Of a stretch of DNA of 64,000 nt, positions 1 through 12,021 are shown piece after piece. The position numbers and the translations under genes were made by a program. The DNA comes from Odontesthes bonariensis (lineage: Eukaryota; Chordata; Actinopteri; Atheriniformes; Atherinopsidae), in contig NC_134509.1 in assembly GCF_027942865.1 (NCBI RefSeq), positions 34,646,197 to 34,710,196 on the forward strand, written 5' to 3'. The notes below the pieces were generated by a model, which worked only from the letters and a program-made list of their open reading frames with translations, made no database searches and had not been told where the DNA came from. Position 1 is the first letter of the stretch. Every line of letters starts with the position of its first letter.

Positions 1-51
1 AAAACGATGACAATTAGTTTTGCCCCATCGTGCTTTTTTGACTGCCAAAAG

Positions 52-3000
52 TTTTTGGACCTGCGGGTGGCAGTGCTGGGAAACGTGGATTCAGGGAAGT
101 CAACCCTGCTGGGTGTCCTGACCCAGGGCGAGCTGGACAACGGGCGAGGGCGAGCACGGCTCAACCTATTCAGACATCTACATGAGATCCAGACTGGACG
201 GACCTCCAGCATTAGCTTCGAGATCCTGGGTTTTAACAGCAAAGGAGAGGTATTTACATGAACACGTCCTACTGATGATACAGTCAACGCAACCGGTAGT
301 TGTATGTGATATAGTTTAATGCTTATCTTGATACAGTTTGATGTACATATGATGTTCATTATGGATTGCTGGATGTTTGTACCTAAATAATTTGTACAGA
401 TCCCCATAAGATATAAAGCAAAAGTTGAAATTGCCTAACTAAACCATACAACAACCGAGCTGTTTAGAATTATTATGTAGGCATCTCTAATACCAAAGGG
501 AGGGAGCAGGGCCTTGCCACTGCTCACACCACATATTATTTAGGGTCAGAATGTTCTCTGTCAAGGGGAGAATTTTACCTTTGCAGCCTCTTATGGGGAT
601 TTTATTTACAGGAACGACACAGAAACATATTACATGGCAGCATACACAGAATTCCCAATGACAGCAGCTTGTGAGATCATCTTATACTTTCTGATAACAT
701 TCTGTGTGTGTGTGACCAAAACCCACCACTGTGTCTGAGATTGCCACAACATCTTCCGTCATCACCTTCACAGAAAACATTCTGACCTCTAGATAATTAG
801 TGGCGTGAGCAGTGGCAAGGCCCTGCTTCTTCCCACATAATGACAACTGATACAGTTGCTGTAGCCTCCTAAATTACACACCTTGTTTTTCACAAGAATT
901 AATGATGCTTGTTCTGTCCTCACTTTCTTGTCATCCTACCACATGCAGGTGGTGAACTACAGCGAGTCTCGAACAGCTGAGGAAATTTGTGAAAGTTCAT
1001 CCAAGATGATCACTTTCATTGACCTGGCAGGACACCACAAGTACCTGAAGACCACCATCTTTGGCCTCACCAGCTACTGCCCAGACTTTGCCATGCTGGT
1101 GGTGAGTGCCAACACTGGCATAGGTGAGCTGCCGCCACACACTGAACCAACAGGGAACAGCAGCATCAGAACAACACTGTGCTAAAATTAGTTCTGGCTA
1201 CAGGATGCAGTGAGCGACTGGTGAAATCTTCAGTGTTGGCATTTCTAATTTAATATTTGGACATTAGCAGACATTTTTCTTCATTCAGATAAGTTCTTCA
1301 TTATTGTCAATATGATAAATCCAAATAATTATTATATCTGTTAATTTCCCATTGAATCCTTCAAGTAAACACTGGGTCTATAAAGTATTTTCTAAAAAAG
1401 TCTTAAATTGACCATCATATTTACAATTTCTGGTCAAACTGTAGCTGTGATTGTCACTTTTATGTATATGTGACATTATTGTGGTCATTAACTCGTGTTT
1501 CCCTGTTCCAACAGATATCCTTTGAATGGTGTTACAGTGCCGCCGCACCCCCCCCCCCTTTCTGTCTTCTCAAACCCCAGCTGGTCGAGGCAGATGGCCA
1601 CCCTTCCTGAGTCTGGTTCTGCCAGAGGTTTCTTCCTGTTAAAAGGGAGTCGTTTCTCTCCACAGTCGCCTCAGGCACGCTCAGGACGGGAGATTGGACC
1701 GAAAAAGAAAAAGTTTTCAGTGCAATCTGTTGGTTTCCTTAGCTAGGAAATTGTTTTTGAATTGGCTCTATATGAACGAATTGGATTATTTTATGAATAA
1801 TTATGATTACAATGAATTGAATTCCAATTGGCTTGAATTGGACTTACTATCTAAGTGCCTTGAGATGACATTTGTTGTATTTGGCGCTATATAAATAAAA
1901 ATGAATTGAATTGAATTGAACTTGCAACAGTGGGTCGACGTGATGAGATTAATTCAATTACTGTATAGCTATAGTTGGGTTATGCTCCTTATTAGTTTCA
2001 ACTATTGCTAATACACTTCCGGTTGACCGCTTCACCACCACCAACAACAGCAACAACAAACTCAGGCATTCGAGAAAAATGGCGAACGAAGGGCAAGATA
2101 AGGCTACGTCCCTCTACATTTCGTTTGTGATGAGCTGCTTGTTGCACAAACGCAATGCACAACGGAGCATTCTCCATCGCGTTGTATGTTTCTTTCTGAC
2201 GGCGACAACAACAGTAATATCTCCTTTGACTTCCGGTTCCCGACCCCGGGAAAAAAATCTCAAGAACGCAAAGTCTAATTCACCACATGCTTCACCGTCT
2301 ACATGTACGTTTAATTTGACTTTCAACCGAGTTATCTCGGGGTCTTAATCCGATCGCGAGTAATCTGATCCAATTTCTTGTCAGATTAAGGTGTATACAT
2401 GAACTTAATAACTCAGTCTTGCTGTAATTTTCACCTTTAATTTACAGTGCCATATAACCCCACCGATGCAGCAGTGTGTTTGTTTAGCTTTATTTGACAA
2501 TGATGACAATGACTTGATGATGTTGCACCTCTATGGTTTGGTGAAGAACAGCTGTCCCTAGTTCCAACTAGCCTAAAGAGCTCATAAGTTTGCACTCTGT
2601 TGGAAAAGATTTTTCTTCTGCTGCTGACCATGTCTGTAGAAAAAAAAAAGTAAAAAAAATTGATTGATAATTAAAAGTATTTCAATTCAATTCAGTTTAT
2701 TTATATAGCGCCAAATTACAACTAATGTCATCTCAAGGCACTTAAATAGTATAGTCCAATTCAATCCAATTGGAGTTCAATTCATTGTAATCATAATTAA
2801 TTTCAAAATAATCCAATTACGGTAATTCATATAGAGCCAATTCAAAAACAATTTCCTAGCTAAGGAAACCAACAGATTGCACTGAAACTTGTCTTCAGTC
2901 CAATCTCCCGTCCTGAGCGTGCCTGAGGCGACTGTGGAGAGGAACGACTCCCTTTTAACAGGAAGAAACTGTAACACCATTCAAAGGATACCTGTTGGAA

Positions 3001-6000
3001 CAGGGAGACACAAGTTAATGACCAAAATAATGTCACATGTACATAATATCATTTGAGAAATTAAACGGTGGGAAAAAGAGAGTAAAGTGAGGAAAGGTGT
3101 GACAGATGAGGCCCCCCAGCAGTCTAGGCCTATAGCAGCTTAACTATGGGATGTTTCAGGATCACCTGAGCCATCCCTAACTATAAGCTTTTTGATAAAG
3201 CTTATAGTTAGGGAGCTGATGAAGGAATGATGAAGTTTCTCCATACGAGAGAGCAGAGGTTGGCGTTATTATTGACAGTACAGCTCACAGTAAGAGTATA
3301 CGCGTTTTCTCACAATGTTTTACGTATTCATTGGTAGGGTATTAACAATATACGATTAGCTTGGCGCAGCTTGGCAGCACTAGCTAGCTGGTTTAAAAAA
3401 ATAAATAAAAATTATCTGGATTGTTGCTTGTTTTTAAATTAATTTAAATTATTTTATTTGTTTCTCTTTATATTCTTTTATGTATTTTTAATGCTTCTTA
3501 CTCTCCCTGCAATGCTTTTATTTTATGTGAAGCACTTTGAATTGTTTTGTATATGAAATGTACTATACAAATAAATTAGATTTTTTTATTTTTTTTCTCA
3601 ATTACTGAATTTATTTATATACTGTTTGTTCTGACAGATCAAAATTGAAGGTTTCCTCTCCTCTAACTCCTCTCCTTTCATATCCAGAAGCCGATATTTT
3701 ATGTAAATTGTTTTGGTGTAGAGAAAAAATTATTGATAAATGATGAAAATATAGTAATTTTGAAATGAATATTTATTTCACAATTGTTCTTATTTTTGAT
3801 TTTTTTTTTCAATCGCAGCACTCTACAACTAATAACTGACAAAAATAGTTCCATTATACTGTATGATGGATGATATATATGAGCTTTCTCATGGTGTTCC
3901 TCCTCTTCTCCATCCAGCTGGTACGACTAAGGAGCACCTAGGCCTGGCCATGGCACTGAAAGTTCCCATCTTCATTGTGGTCAGTAAAGTGGACCTGTGT
4001 TCCCGTGGCACTGTGGAGCGAACAGTGCGGCAGCTGGAGCGAGTTCTGAAGCAACCAGGTTGCAACAAGGTGCCCATGTTGGTGTCTAACCCCGATGACG
4101 CTGTGACTGCAGCGCAGCAGTTCACTCAGTCCACGTGGTCAGTACAAATACTACTGATGCTACTGTAAACACTGCAGCCGTTCACTCAGTCCACGTGGTC
4201 AGTACAAATACTACTGATGCTACTGTAAACACTGCAGCCGGTCACTCAGCTCAGATGATGAAGCTGAGTTTGTACTGTAAATGGCAACGCCACTGAGACT
4301 ACTGCAGCAGTCTGCATATGTGGGTCATTTTGAATATGAAGACTAACAAACTTTTAATCAACTTCTGCATTCTCAGCAATGTCATTTCTCGATGATCTGT
4401 GTCCACAATGGAAGATCTACTTGAAACACTAGTTAGTAGAATTAAACATGTTTGTGTGTGCACAGCATCACGCCAATCTTCACCCTCTCCAGTGTGACTG
4501 GAGAAAGCTTAGATCTCCTGAAGGTTTTCCTGAATATCCTCCCTCCATTGAGCAACAGCAAGGAGCAGGAAGAGCTGATGCAGCAGCTCACAGAATTCCA
4601 GGTACACACACAGACACACAGCTGCGTGTCCACATCCTCAGAGGACAAAACATTGACTTACATTCATTTCCTGAAGACTTAATCTCTTAATCCTTAGAGT
4701 AATCACTTCTTAGCAACCATTACCCAACTTTATTCTAACCCTAAACTGACCTCAACCCAGTGGTTATTTGGTGGCATGCCTTCCTTCACAAGCCAAAATA
4801 CATTCACTTCCCTCCAGCCAATAGTTTTGTTAACCCATTATGTTTATAGGGGAAGCAGTCAAGAAACATTTTTGAATTTGTATTGTAAGAAGACATCCCA
4901 ATAAATATAGATTTTTAAATCATATTCATTCAACTTTTACTCCAAAATTTTCCCAGATACCCAGGACATGGTGTGCCTGCATATGTCATGGCAGTGGTTG
5001 TGAAACAACTCATCTTTAACCTAACCTCAAAGCTGAATGATGTTTGCCTCCACGTATTTCTACGCTTCTGAGTTAAACTATATCACTGCAACTATGTTAC
5101 AGGGACCGCCATCCCCCAAAAAGCCAGTCAGTGATTCTGAATTTCAGAAAGTCTTGAACTTAAGAAAATTAATATAAGCACCCGAGTGCCCAGGAAGTAA
5201 ATTCTAAACTCCAGTCCACTATACCAGTCAACAGGGTTCCAAACTCATTTTCAGTTCCAGTTCTGATACTCAATTTGGAAAATTTGTGGAGCATCAGAAC
5301 TAAATTTCACTTACTGAATTAACATTTAGCACAACACTTTTGTTTTTATAATTTTCACTGCATTATTAACCTGCATTATACGGAACAGATGTGGCAGTAA
5401 GAGTCAGAAAGCGGGTGTGACTCAGGGACAGGAAGTAAAACGACGAGATGGACGAATCAAGTACTACAAAGAAAAAAGCAAGAAGTGAAGTCATCAAAAA
5501 TATAGGTCAAAGAAATAGAGAAAAGACTAACAAAACAGGGAACAACAGTAATTAACGTATTAAGAAGAGTTCTAATCTTAAAAGGAGACACTAACATAAA
5601 TGAACATCCATCCAAGAAAAAAAATATACAAAAGGTCCTTTTCTTTTTCTAACAAAGATCATCTCCTGTCAACTCATCTCAGTCTTATCACAACTCAACC
5701 ACAAGGTCAAAGGACCAAACAAAAGGGGCATAGGACTGAGTTTGTAGCCCAGACTGAAAGCATGCCCTGTTTTATTCTCTATTTTACTTTAAGTGTGGCA
5801 ATAGTTTTTTACTAAATGAACCTCAAGTTGCACTGAAGACTTCAAACTTGTAATTCTGACCTTAAACTTAACACATAACAAATCAAGTGAGAAGCAAGGT
5901 CATTTTTTCATTTACAATCTGCCTACTTTTGTAAACTACGGTGCTGCCATAGAACTGTCCATTAAAGCCCTCACATTGTCTTCAGTGTTTTAAACCTGGA

Positions 6001-9000
6001 GAGAACATTCATCTTTTATGTACAGAACCCCACAACTGTGTTGGAGGTTGGATCAGAGTGAGCTTCATTTTGCTGACATTTTTATAAATAAACCAAATAA
6101 AAAAGAGTTTTCTCAATGTTTTGAGGTTTTGCTGAATAAACTCCCTATTGTGTTCAATGATTGCTCAAAGAAATAACATGCAAGACAGAATATAAAAACC
6201 CCTGCACGTGTAATCTCATTTTTAATTTTCACCTCATTGTGGGTATATCAGCCTCTGTCCCCCACACAGTGAGACTGCAACAGGTTTATCATTTCCACAA
6301 CACACCAAAACCTTTAGATGTTTGGTATTTACCTTTAACAGCAAGCTTTGAGATTTTAGAACTCATGCACTGTGTTTGAAACCGCATACTACATACTTGC
6401 ATACGGCATACTGCATACTCATCGATCAGACAGTATGCAGAGCGTTTACCCACAATGCATTTTGCTCCTGCCCGAGCCGAAATCAGCCGGCCTGAAGCTG
6501 ATTTCACTTAAGCTCTAAACTTTGTAAACTTAGGTGCTGTTTACACATACCCGGGTATTTTGATAAACGAAGACCTTTCCCTTCGTTTGTGCCTTTCGTT
6601 TATACACAAATGGAGTCTTTTCCTCCGAAAACGAAGCATAAAAAAAACTCCGGCAAAAGTGGAGATTTTTTAAAAACTCCGTTTAGCGTTTGTGTTTAAA
6701 CTGGTTGAAAGAGACAAAAACGGAGTTTTGGGCAATTGAGAATGAGGAGTTGTCGTCATAGTACAGAGCCCCGCCCCTGTCCGCCATGTTGGCAGGATGC
6801 TAGCGTGAAAACGCCATTCTCTCCGTCCATTGTTTATCTGGCAAGCATGGAGGTACTAGCAGCATTTCTGTTGTTGAGAGCTATACTCGCTTGTGTGATT
6901 TTGAAAATTACAGTCATACAATTTTCAGGGCTTTAGCAGTTTTATAGTCCAGCGCAACGTTTAAAAGTAACTCAGTCTCGCTGTCAGTCCACACACATGA
7001 GCCTGGCGCCATACTTTCTTCTTGAAAAGGATCCGGAAGTTCTTCCTGTCAGCGGCTCTCTATTAGGCTTCTGATTGGCTTGTGTGGAATTCTCATTGTT
7101 CTAACACTGCCACCGTCAGGTTTGGTGTAATTTAACAGCTCTTGATAGCGTTTTTATGCTGATCAATGTAGACGTGTTTTTTTTAAAAAAACGGGGCTGT
7201 GTGCATCTAGTTATTTTTGCAAACGAAGGTTAGAAAATATGCGTTTATCAAAATACCCGGGTATGTGTAAACAGCACCTTAAGCAACATGAAACATCTTC
7301 AGGCGCGAAAGTAGTCGTTTAGATCCCCAACATGTTGAAAATCTGACAAAATACCGGCTATTTACAATTTTGTTCCGACAAATTCGGCGCTACTAAAGCT
7401 AGCCGTAGTAAGTAACGCACTTCCGGTTATTTTCACAAAATAAAATACCCGTTGCCTTTTATCATAGGGAAAGCCATTACGATACAATTGGTGCTTTTGT
7501 TTTGAAAACAGGAAGTGAACCTACCTTTGTTATATTATATCTATTATATTATATAGTACTGCCGTTTTGACAGGAAATGACGATCGGCGACGTCACGTTA
7601 CGTTGCATGTTGGGTAGTTTCAGTATGAGTAGTAACCTCATGATGCATACCCAACATTTCTGAGAATCTAGAATGCATCTTGTATGAACTTTTCGCTTAC
7701 TCAAACTCGCATACTAACTCAAAAAGTTAGTAGGAGTAGTAGGAGAAGTACGCGGTTTCGAACACAGCCATGTTCTATTCGGTGGAGTTAGGTGGCAATG
7801 TTGGAGGTCTCCTAAAGCATCCTGGGAATATTTCAAATAGTCTTTGTAACTTTGAAAAATAAACAGGAGAGAAAATAAACAGAGCTGCCCTGAGAAATTC
7901 TGAATATTTTGCTAGAGCTGCTCACCCTGGCTCACATCTGCCAGTATATATAAAAAAAAAAAAAAGCTAACCAGCAGCTGAGGATCTTTTATACAACTAG
8001 CTATTAATGATTGAAAACATCCTGGAAACTCATCAAAAATGAGTGGCAGTGGTCTGTGATTCTTTGTTTTTTAAGGTTTGAGCAGCAGTTGATTTCTGCT
8101 ATTCTTACAATTTTTAAATAATCACATACAGATTGACAAATACTGTTTAAGTGAAAACTCTACACATATGAAAGAAAATTCTCAGAGCAATAGTAGGTTT
8201 TTGAAGCTGTGAGGAGAAAACCAAATTTGGATACTGATGTTCCATCTTGTCTGTGTGTGCATCTTGTCTTGTCAGGTGGATGAGATCTATTCAGTTCCTG
8301 ATGTTGGGACTGTGGTGGGAGGAACTCTGTACAGGTGAGAACATTAAGTTAAAATAAGAAAGAGTAAATTGTATTGGTAATGCAAGTGACCCATGAAGTC
8401 TAAAAGCATTAAAGGAGACATATATTGGAACAATTTCCTGAGGTCTTACTGAAACGTATCAGATAGGCTTTGGTGAAAATATCTGTTGGATTAAGCACAG
8501 TGGCTGTTTGTAGGGGCAAAAGTATGAAACTAAGGAACATAAGAGACCAGAACTCATTGAGAAATGATCTTTTTTGCACTGTCAACTAATCTGACAGGTA
8601 TCGTTTCCTTAAATAAAGTTACTGTAAAGTAGGAGAATAATTCTTCTACATGAAAAAAGTGTTTGATTTGCATTTATTGTCTCTATTATTACATTAATGT
8701 GTACAAGAGGCCCGAGCTTTGGTAAAAATATCTGTTGGATTTTGTAGGGGCAAAAGTATGAAACTAAGGAACATAAGGGACCAGAACTTTTGAATGTTAA
8801 AATAATTTAAACCTATGTCAATAAAGGCATGAGTAACAAAATAAAGAAATGCCTGAAGTGTGATTAAGATCAGATTTATTGTCATGCATACACACAGAAT
8901 TTGTCACATAGAGACAGATGCCATACACTGGCCTTGCTCACGGCACCTCAGCCGTGACAAGAAGGTGGATTGACACCCCTCCAGCTGTCAGTTTCTTTTT

Positions 9001-11434
9001 GAGTGGCGAGAGTGGGAATTGAACTGCCAACCTTTTGGTTAATGGACAACCCACTCTAACCACTGACCCACAGCCACCCATGTTGATGTAAGGTGGGATA
9101 GAAATGGCCAGTGGCAGAATCAGCATATGCCACTACAGCAAGAACTGGCCACTTTTCAATTGGTGCAGAGGAGGCAGGGTGAACCTCAGGACTGTTGTAC
9201 CAGGGTTATGTCTTTTATGAGCATAAATATATGCTCTCAAGTACAGAAAGGAGATTTTTCCATAACATGTCCCTCTTGAATCAGTCTTTTTGACTAATTC
9301 TTTTTTACTTTTATATTGTATGTTCAAACCATTGTCCGATAGCGTGCTAGATCAGATTAAAGCAAAGCCTTCAATTCTGCCGGTAGTTTTTAATCTTGAG
9401 ACGGTTACATTTTCTAAATAGAAGATGTTCACACATTCAGGATTTCTTTTTTTTACAAATACCACCTTTAAAGTCTGTCTTTTGCTTTACCCATAATGGC
9501 TCCCTCAGTAGTCACAATGGTTAGGAATCATTGCTTGGATATCTGTGGTTTCTGTTTGTTTTTGGCTCCAGGAATTAAAAGGACAGCCTCTGAAATCATC
9601 CTCTTCTTTGTTCACTGACTGGCTCTCTGTACTGGTTTGAACCACAGTAACTGTAGCAACACTCAATGTGTGGGTTTCAGCGGAGTGTGTAGGGAGGGTG
9701 AGCGCCTGGTGGTGGGTCCCACAGACGAGGGCCGTTTCCTGCGTCTGAAGGTGGGGAGTATCCAGAGGAATCGCTCGGCCTGCAGGGTGCTGAGGGCTGG
9801 ACAGGCAGCCACTCTGGCTCTGGGAAACTTTGACCGCTCACTACTGCGCAAGGTTAGAGGTTGCCTAAACCTAAAGACATACAGGCATTTTGGAGGTGAT
9901 TTGAAGCTAACGGAGCCACCACAGAACAAATGAAGGGATTGGTTCACATTTGTGTTATCTGTTTTAAGACATGGGTCCCGTTTTCATGTGTACATTAATA
10001 TTTTTAGTTTTCATAGCTCTTGGTCAACAAATCCCTTCGACATGTGATTAACTGTTCTCAACTTTAGCTAATATGAGACTGAGTTCAAGGAATCCGACAA
10101 ATCAAGTCTTTATCTTCTAAACTGAAATCCCTACTGGTGTGAAAATTCCCTGTTGAATAAAACCAGACTAATTTTGGAAAATACCAAAGTGATTGAACAC
10201 TTTTGCCTTTTATTTCTTCCAGTAGATTAACTCTCTCATGACAGGGTCTAGTAAGAATGGATCTCTTCTTTGGGGCCCAATTATAGTTGCTTGCAGATGT
10301 GCACAAGGACACTGTAGGCACCACAGAAGAGTAGGGGTCCTTGGTGGTCCATTTTCTATAAACACTATTTCTGAAACTAAAAATAAGAATTTTAGAATGT
10401 GACCTGAACTTTAAACTCCTGGAGAGTCCTATCAAGCCATGTTTCATTGAGAAATGATCCTTTTGCACTGTCGACTAATCTGGCAGGTATTGTTTCCTTG
10501 AATAAAGTTACTGTAAAGCAGGAAAATAATTCTTGTAAACGAAACAAAGTGTTTGATTTGCATTTATTGTCTCTATTATTACATTAATGTGTACAAGAGG
10601 CCCGAGCGTGTGAGTCCAGATGTTCAAAGTTGCCGATATGCTATTTTTTTAACAGCTTGTGCACTCTAACAGTTGCAGTGTGAGAGTCATTTATATGCTT
10701 CCTGTGTGACAGTATCATGCACGTTGAAGTTTGTTCTATGGATGTGCATTTCAAGTGAAAATACAATTCAAAATCACTGGGGAATTGTTCATCCATCTTT
10801 TGAGTTTTACAAATTTCTCTTTCAAACTTTCCTTTATTTTTTTGATGCAAGAGTGCTGTTGAAATTATTTAAAATGAAAAGTGTGATAATGTGGCAGCTA
10901 ACACTTTGAAAGAATACAAACGTTCCATTTAGGCTTCATCATGGCCTTCACATCGAAGGCCACTAACATGCAACGTCTAACACTGCAGGGCATGGTGATG
11001 GTCAGCCCCAAGATGAACCCGACCATCTGCTGTCAGTTTGAAGCTGCCATTGTTCTCCTCTTTCATGCCAAGACATTCAGACGGGGCTCGCAGGTGACCG
11101 TGCATGTGGGTAATGTCAGGCAGACGGCTACCGTGGAATGCCTTCATGGAAAGGTTGGTGTAATTAGGGAATGACTTTCGGTCCTTGTTCTTGTCCATAA
11201 ACAGAGAATGTGACCGCTTCTCTTCTGCTGCAGGATGAGCTGCGAACGGGTGAGAGGGCTGTTGTTCGCTTCCGCTTCATAAAACACCCAGAATACCTGC
11301 GCCTGGGTGCCAAGCTGCTCTTCAGGGAGGGCGTCACAAAAGGTATCGGACACGTCACACGCCTCCTGCCCCCCTCCCAAAACTATGACCAGAACCAGGA
11401 CCAGAACCATGACCAAAACCTGCAGGAATATTGA
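52..11434 (+). CDS. gtpbp2: GTP-binding protein 2, C-terminal 441 residues in eight exons (5' partial)
   Basis: Exons: 52-249, 949-1123, 3918-4137, 4466-4601, 8276-8334, 9681-9852, 10989-11153, 11234-11434 (stop TGA). All junctions are GT-AG and every phase joins without a break. The product belongs to the GTPBP1/GTPBP2 translational GTPase-like family, related to EF-Tu/Hbs1. Visible G motifs: G1 GNVDSGKST and G3 DLAGH in the first two exons, and SKVD as the G4 equivalent in the third. Exons four to eight encode the following beta-barrel domains, including the block [10 protein letters not shown]. Near-identity to vertebrate GTPBP2 (for example [20 protein letters not shown]) separates it from GTPBP1. 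Mammalian GTPBP2 is about 600 residues, so about 160 N-terminal residues lie left of the window. The family is linked to ribosome-stalling rescue in the cytoplasm (known of the family, not visible here). The C-terminal tail after GIGHVT is unusual (see findings). The first acceptor (AG at 50-51) is the least certain junction. Confidence 0.95.
250..948 (+). other. gtpbp2 intron, no feature seen
   Basis: Donor GTATTT at 250 and acceptor ATGCAG ending at 948. I see no coding potential or recognisable repeat in the intron itself. Confidence 0.6.
1521..1922 (+). repeat. LINE 3'-end fragment with (TTGAA)n tail
   Basis: Common teleost LINE 3' terminus: a segment beginning near CTGGTCGAGGCAGATGG, the run 'AGGTTTCTTCCTGTTAAAAG', then CTTGAGATGACATTTGTTG, GGCGCTATATAAATAAA and a TGAATTGAATTGAA tail ending near 1922. 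The orientation is +. Class assignment (L2/Maui-like) rests on memory of the family and is not certain. It lies in the third intron shown for gtpbp2 and has an inverted partner at 2688-3215. Confidence 0.75.
1930..2687. other. Spacer between inverted LINE ends, possible MITE remnant
   Basis: Unique-looking sequence with CA-rich stretches (CACCACCACCAACAACAGCAA near 2035) and a closing stretch around 2340-2405 (CTTGTCAGATTAAGGTGTATACATGAAC) that resembles the ends of fish DNA elements of the kind 'ggtgtatacatg'. No matching opposite end was found, so this is only suggestive. Confidence 0.3.
2688..3215 (-). repeat. LINE 3'-end fragment, inverted relative to the copy at 1521
   Basis: Begins CAATTCAATTCAGTTTATTTATATAGCGCCAAATTACAAC and runs through the same 3'-terminal module as 1521-1922 in reverse orientation (AAGGAAACCAACAGATTGCA, CTGAGCGTGCCTGAGGCGACTGTGG). 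It continues into GGATGTTTCAGGATCACCTGAGCCATCCCTAACTATAAGC, a part of the LINE further from its 3' end. It ends at a perfect hairpin at 3175-3213. Confidence 0.75.
3400..3595 (+). repeat. LINE 3'-end fragment
   Basis: AT-rich stretch ending AAGCACTTTGAATTGTTTTG then a variant of 'atgaaatgtactatacaaataaa'. It is the same 3' terminus that occurs in reverse at 35695-35990 and 47813-48165. Confidence 0.6.
4121..4240 (+). repeat. Exact 60-bp tandem duplication across a gtpbp2 splice donor
   Basis: Two identical 60-base units, 4121-4180 and 4181-4240, each starting TTCACTCAGTCCACGTGGTC. The unit contains the last 17 bases of the third exon, its donor TG|GTCAGT, and 43 intron bases. Confidence 0.97.
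4602..6369 (+). other. gtpbp2 intron, proximal part, no feature seen
   Basis: A + strand intron from donor GTACAC at 4602. I recognise no repeat family or gene in this stretch; scattered short open frames look random. Confidence 0.5.
6370..7767. mobile_element. Outer DNA element (hAT-like MITE) interrupted by an inner MITE
   Basis: The left end CTGTGTTTGAAACCGCATACT and the right end AGTACGCGGTTTCGAACACAG are inverted copies of each other with a few differences. A further match is TACTAACTCAAAAAGTTAGTA near the right end. The family resembles teleost hAT-type non-autonomous elements with 'ctgtgttcgaaa' ends. I could not settle an 8-bp target duplication. Confidence 0.65.
6533..7278. mobile_element. 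Inner PIF/Harbinger-like element with TTA target duplication
   Basis: Terminal inverted repeats of about 37 bp, GGTGCTGTTTACACATACCC at the left and its complement at the right (CGTTTATCAAAATACCCGGG...CAGCACC). It is flanked by TTA at 6530-6532 and 7279-7281, the size and sequence preferred by PIF/Harbinger elements. An internal open frame (ATG 6736) includes [12 protein letters not shown], which could be a remnant of a transposase N-terminus; that is a guess. Confidence 0.8.
8468..8791 (+). repeat. Intronic duplicated block A1-B1-A2
   Basis: Block A (TTTGGTGAAAATATCTGTTGG ... ACATAAGAGACCAGAACT) at 8468-8552 recurs, shortened, at 8717-8791. Block B between them (CATTGAGAAATGATC ... ACAAGAGGCCCGAG, 8554-8716) recurs at 10442-10608 in a later gtpbp2 intron. 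Confidence 0.85.
8872..9085 (-). repeat. tRNA-derived SINE
   Basis: On the reverse strand it reads GGGTGGCTGTGGGTCAGTGG then GTTAGAGTGGGTTG and, about 45 bases on, GGCAGTTCAATTCCCACTC. These resemble RNA polymerase III A and B boxes of a teleost tRNA-derived SINE. It lies in the gtpbp2 intron upstream of the exon at 9681. Confidence 0.7.
10442..10608 (+). repeat. Second copy of intronic block B
   Basis: About 90% identical by eye to 8554-8716 over its whole length, ending at the same ACAAGAGGCCCGAGC. The repeat family is not recognised. Confidence 0.85.
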
Positions 11435-12021
11435 GGACTTCATCCTTCGTACTTACCACTGATCAGCTGACCGAGTTCTGGAAAAACTTCAACCAGTTGA
11501 AGGTCACCAATGTTCTACTAATCAGTTTGCTCCTCCCACCACGTCAGCACATTGATCTGCCACCTAAACCTATGTTTTTGTCCTCATTAACACCTGTTCA
11601 GTAAGTTCATCATCATCATCCTTTTCAGCAGGCATTTGGGTCTTGAGTTACATCTGGATTACCTCAGCGGACTTAATGCTGGAGAGTTAATCTGATGCTG
11701 TGCCACAGATGGATATGAGAGGCATCTTTTTTAATCATTGCAGCCACCATAAGAAGACAACAGGATTATTTGGGGGGGGGTAATTGTTTTTAAGGAGTAT
11801 GGTGCGTGCTTGCCTTCTGGTGAGGTGAGAAGAAGTAAGCAGGTTGTATGCTCCAGAGGTCAGACTGACCTCTCTGGAAGTTTGTGAAGGCAGATTTTCC
11901 TCAGAGAGAGATGTGGTTGCTTCCCATTATTCTGAAGTGGCTTTTCTTCCTTCAGTCATGCTGTCAGATATTTCATACCCAACTGCGGGGGAGCTGGAGC
12001 CTATCCCAGCCATCAAGGTCA
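11435..12021 (+). other. gtpbp2: gtpbp2 3' UTR, proximal part
   Basis: Follows the stop at 11432-11434. It contains no other gene. The first canonical AATAAA I find downstream is at 14383-14388, so the 3' UTR may be near 3 kb and include the repeats at 12022-12480; transcript data would be needed to fix the end. Confidence 0.4.

Noticed and set aside
2114..2348. Overlapping open frames on both strands around 2.1-2.35 kb
   Set aside because: No protein family resemblance; sits between two LINE ends in a gtpbp2 intron and looks like chance or element-derived sequence.
4131..4140. Donor AC|GTGGTC for the third gtpbp2 exon shown
   Set aside because: The donor TG|GTCAGT three bases later gives the same frame, a better consensus and the same length as the mammalian protein.
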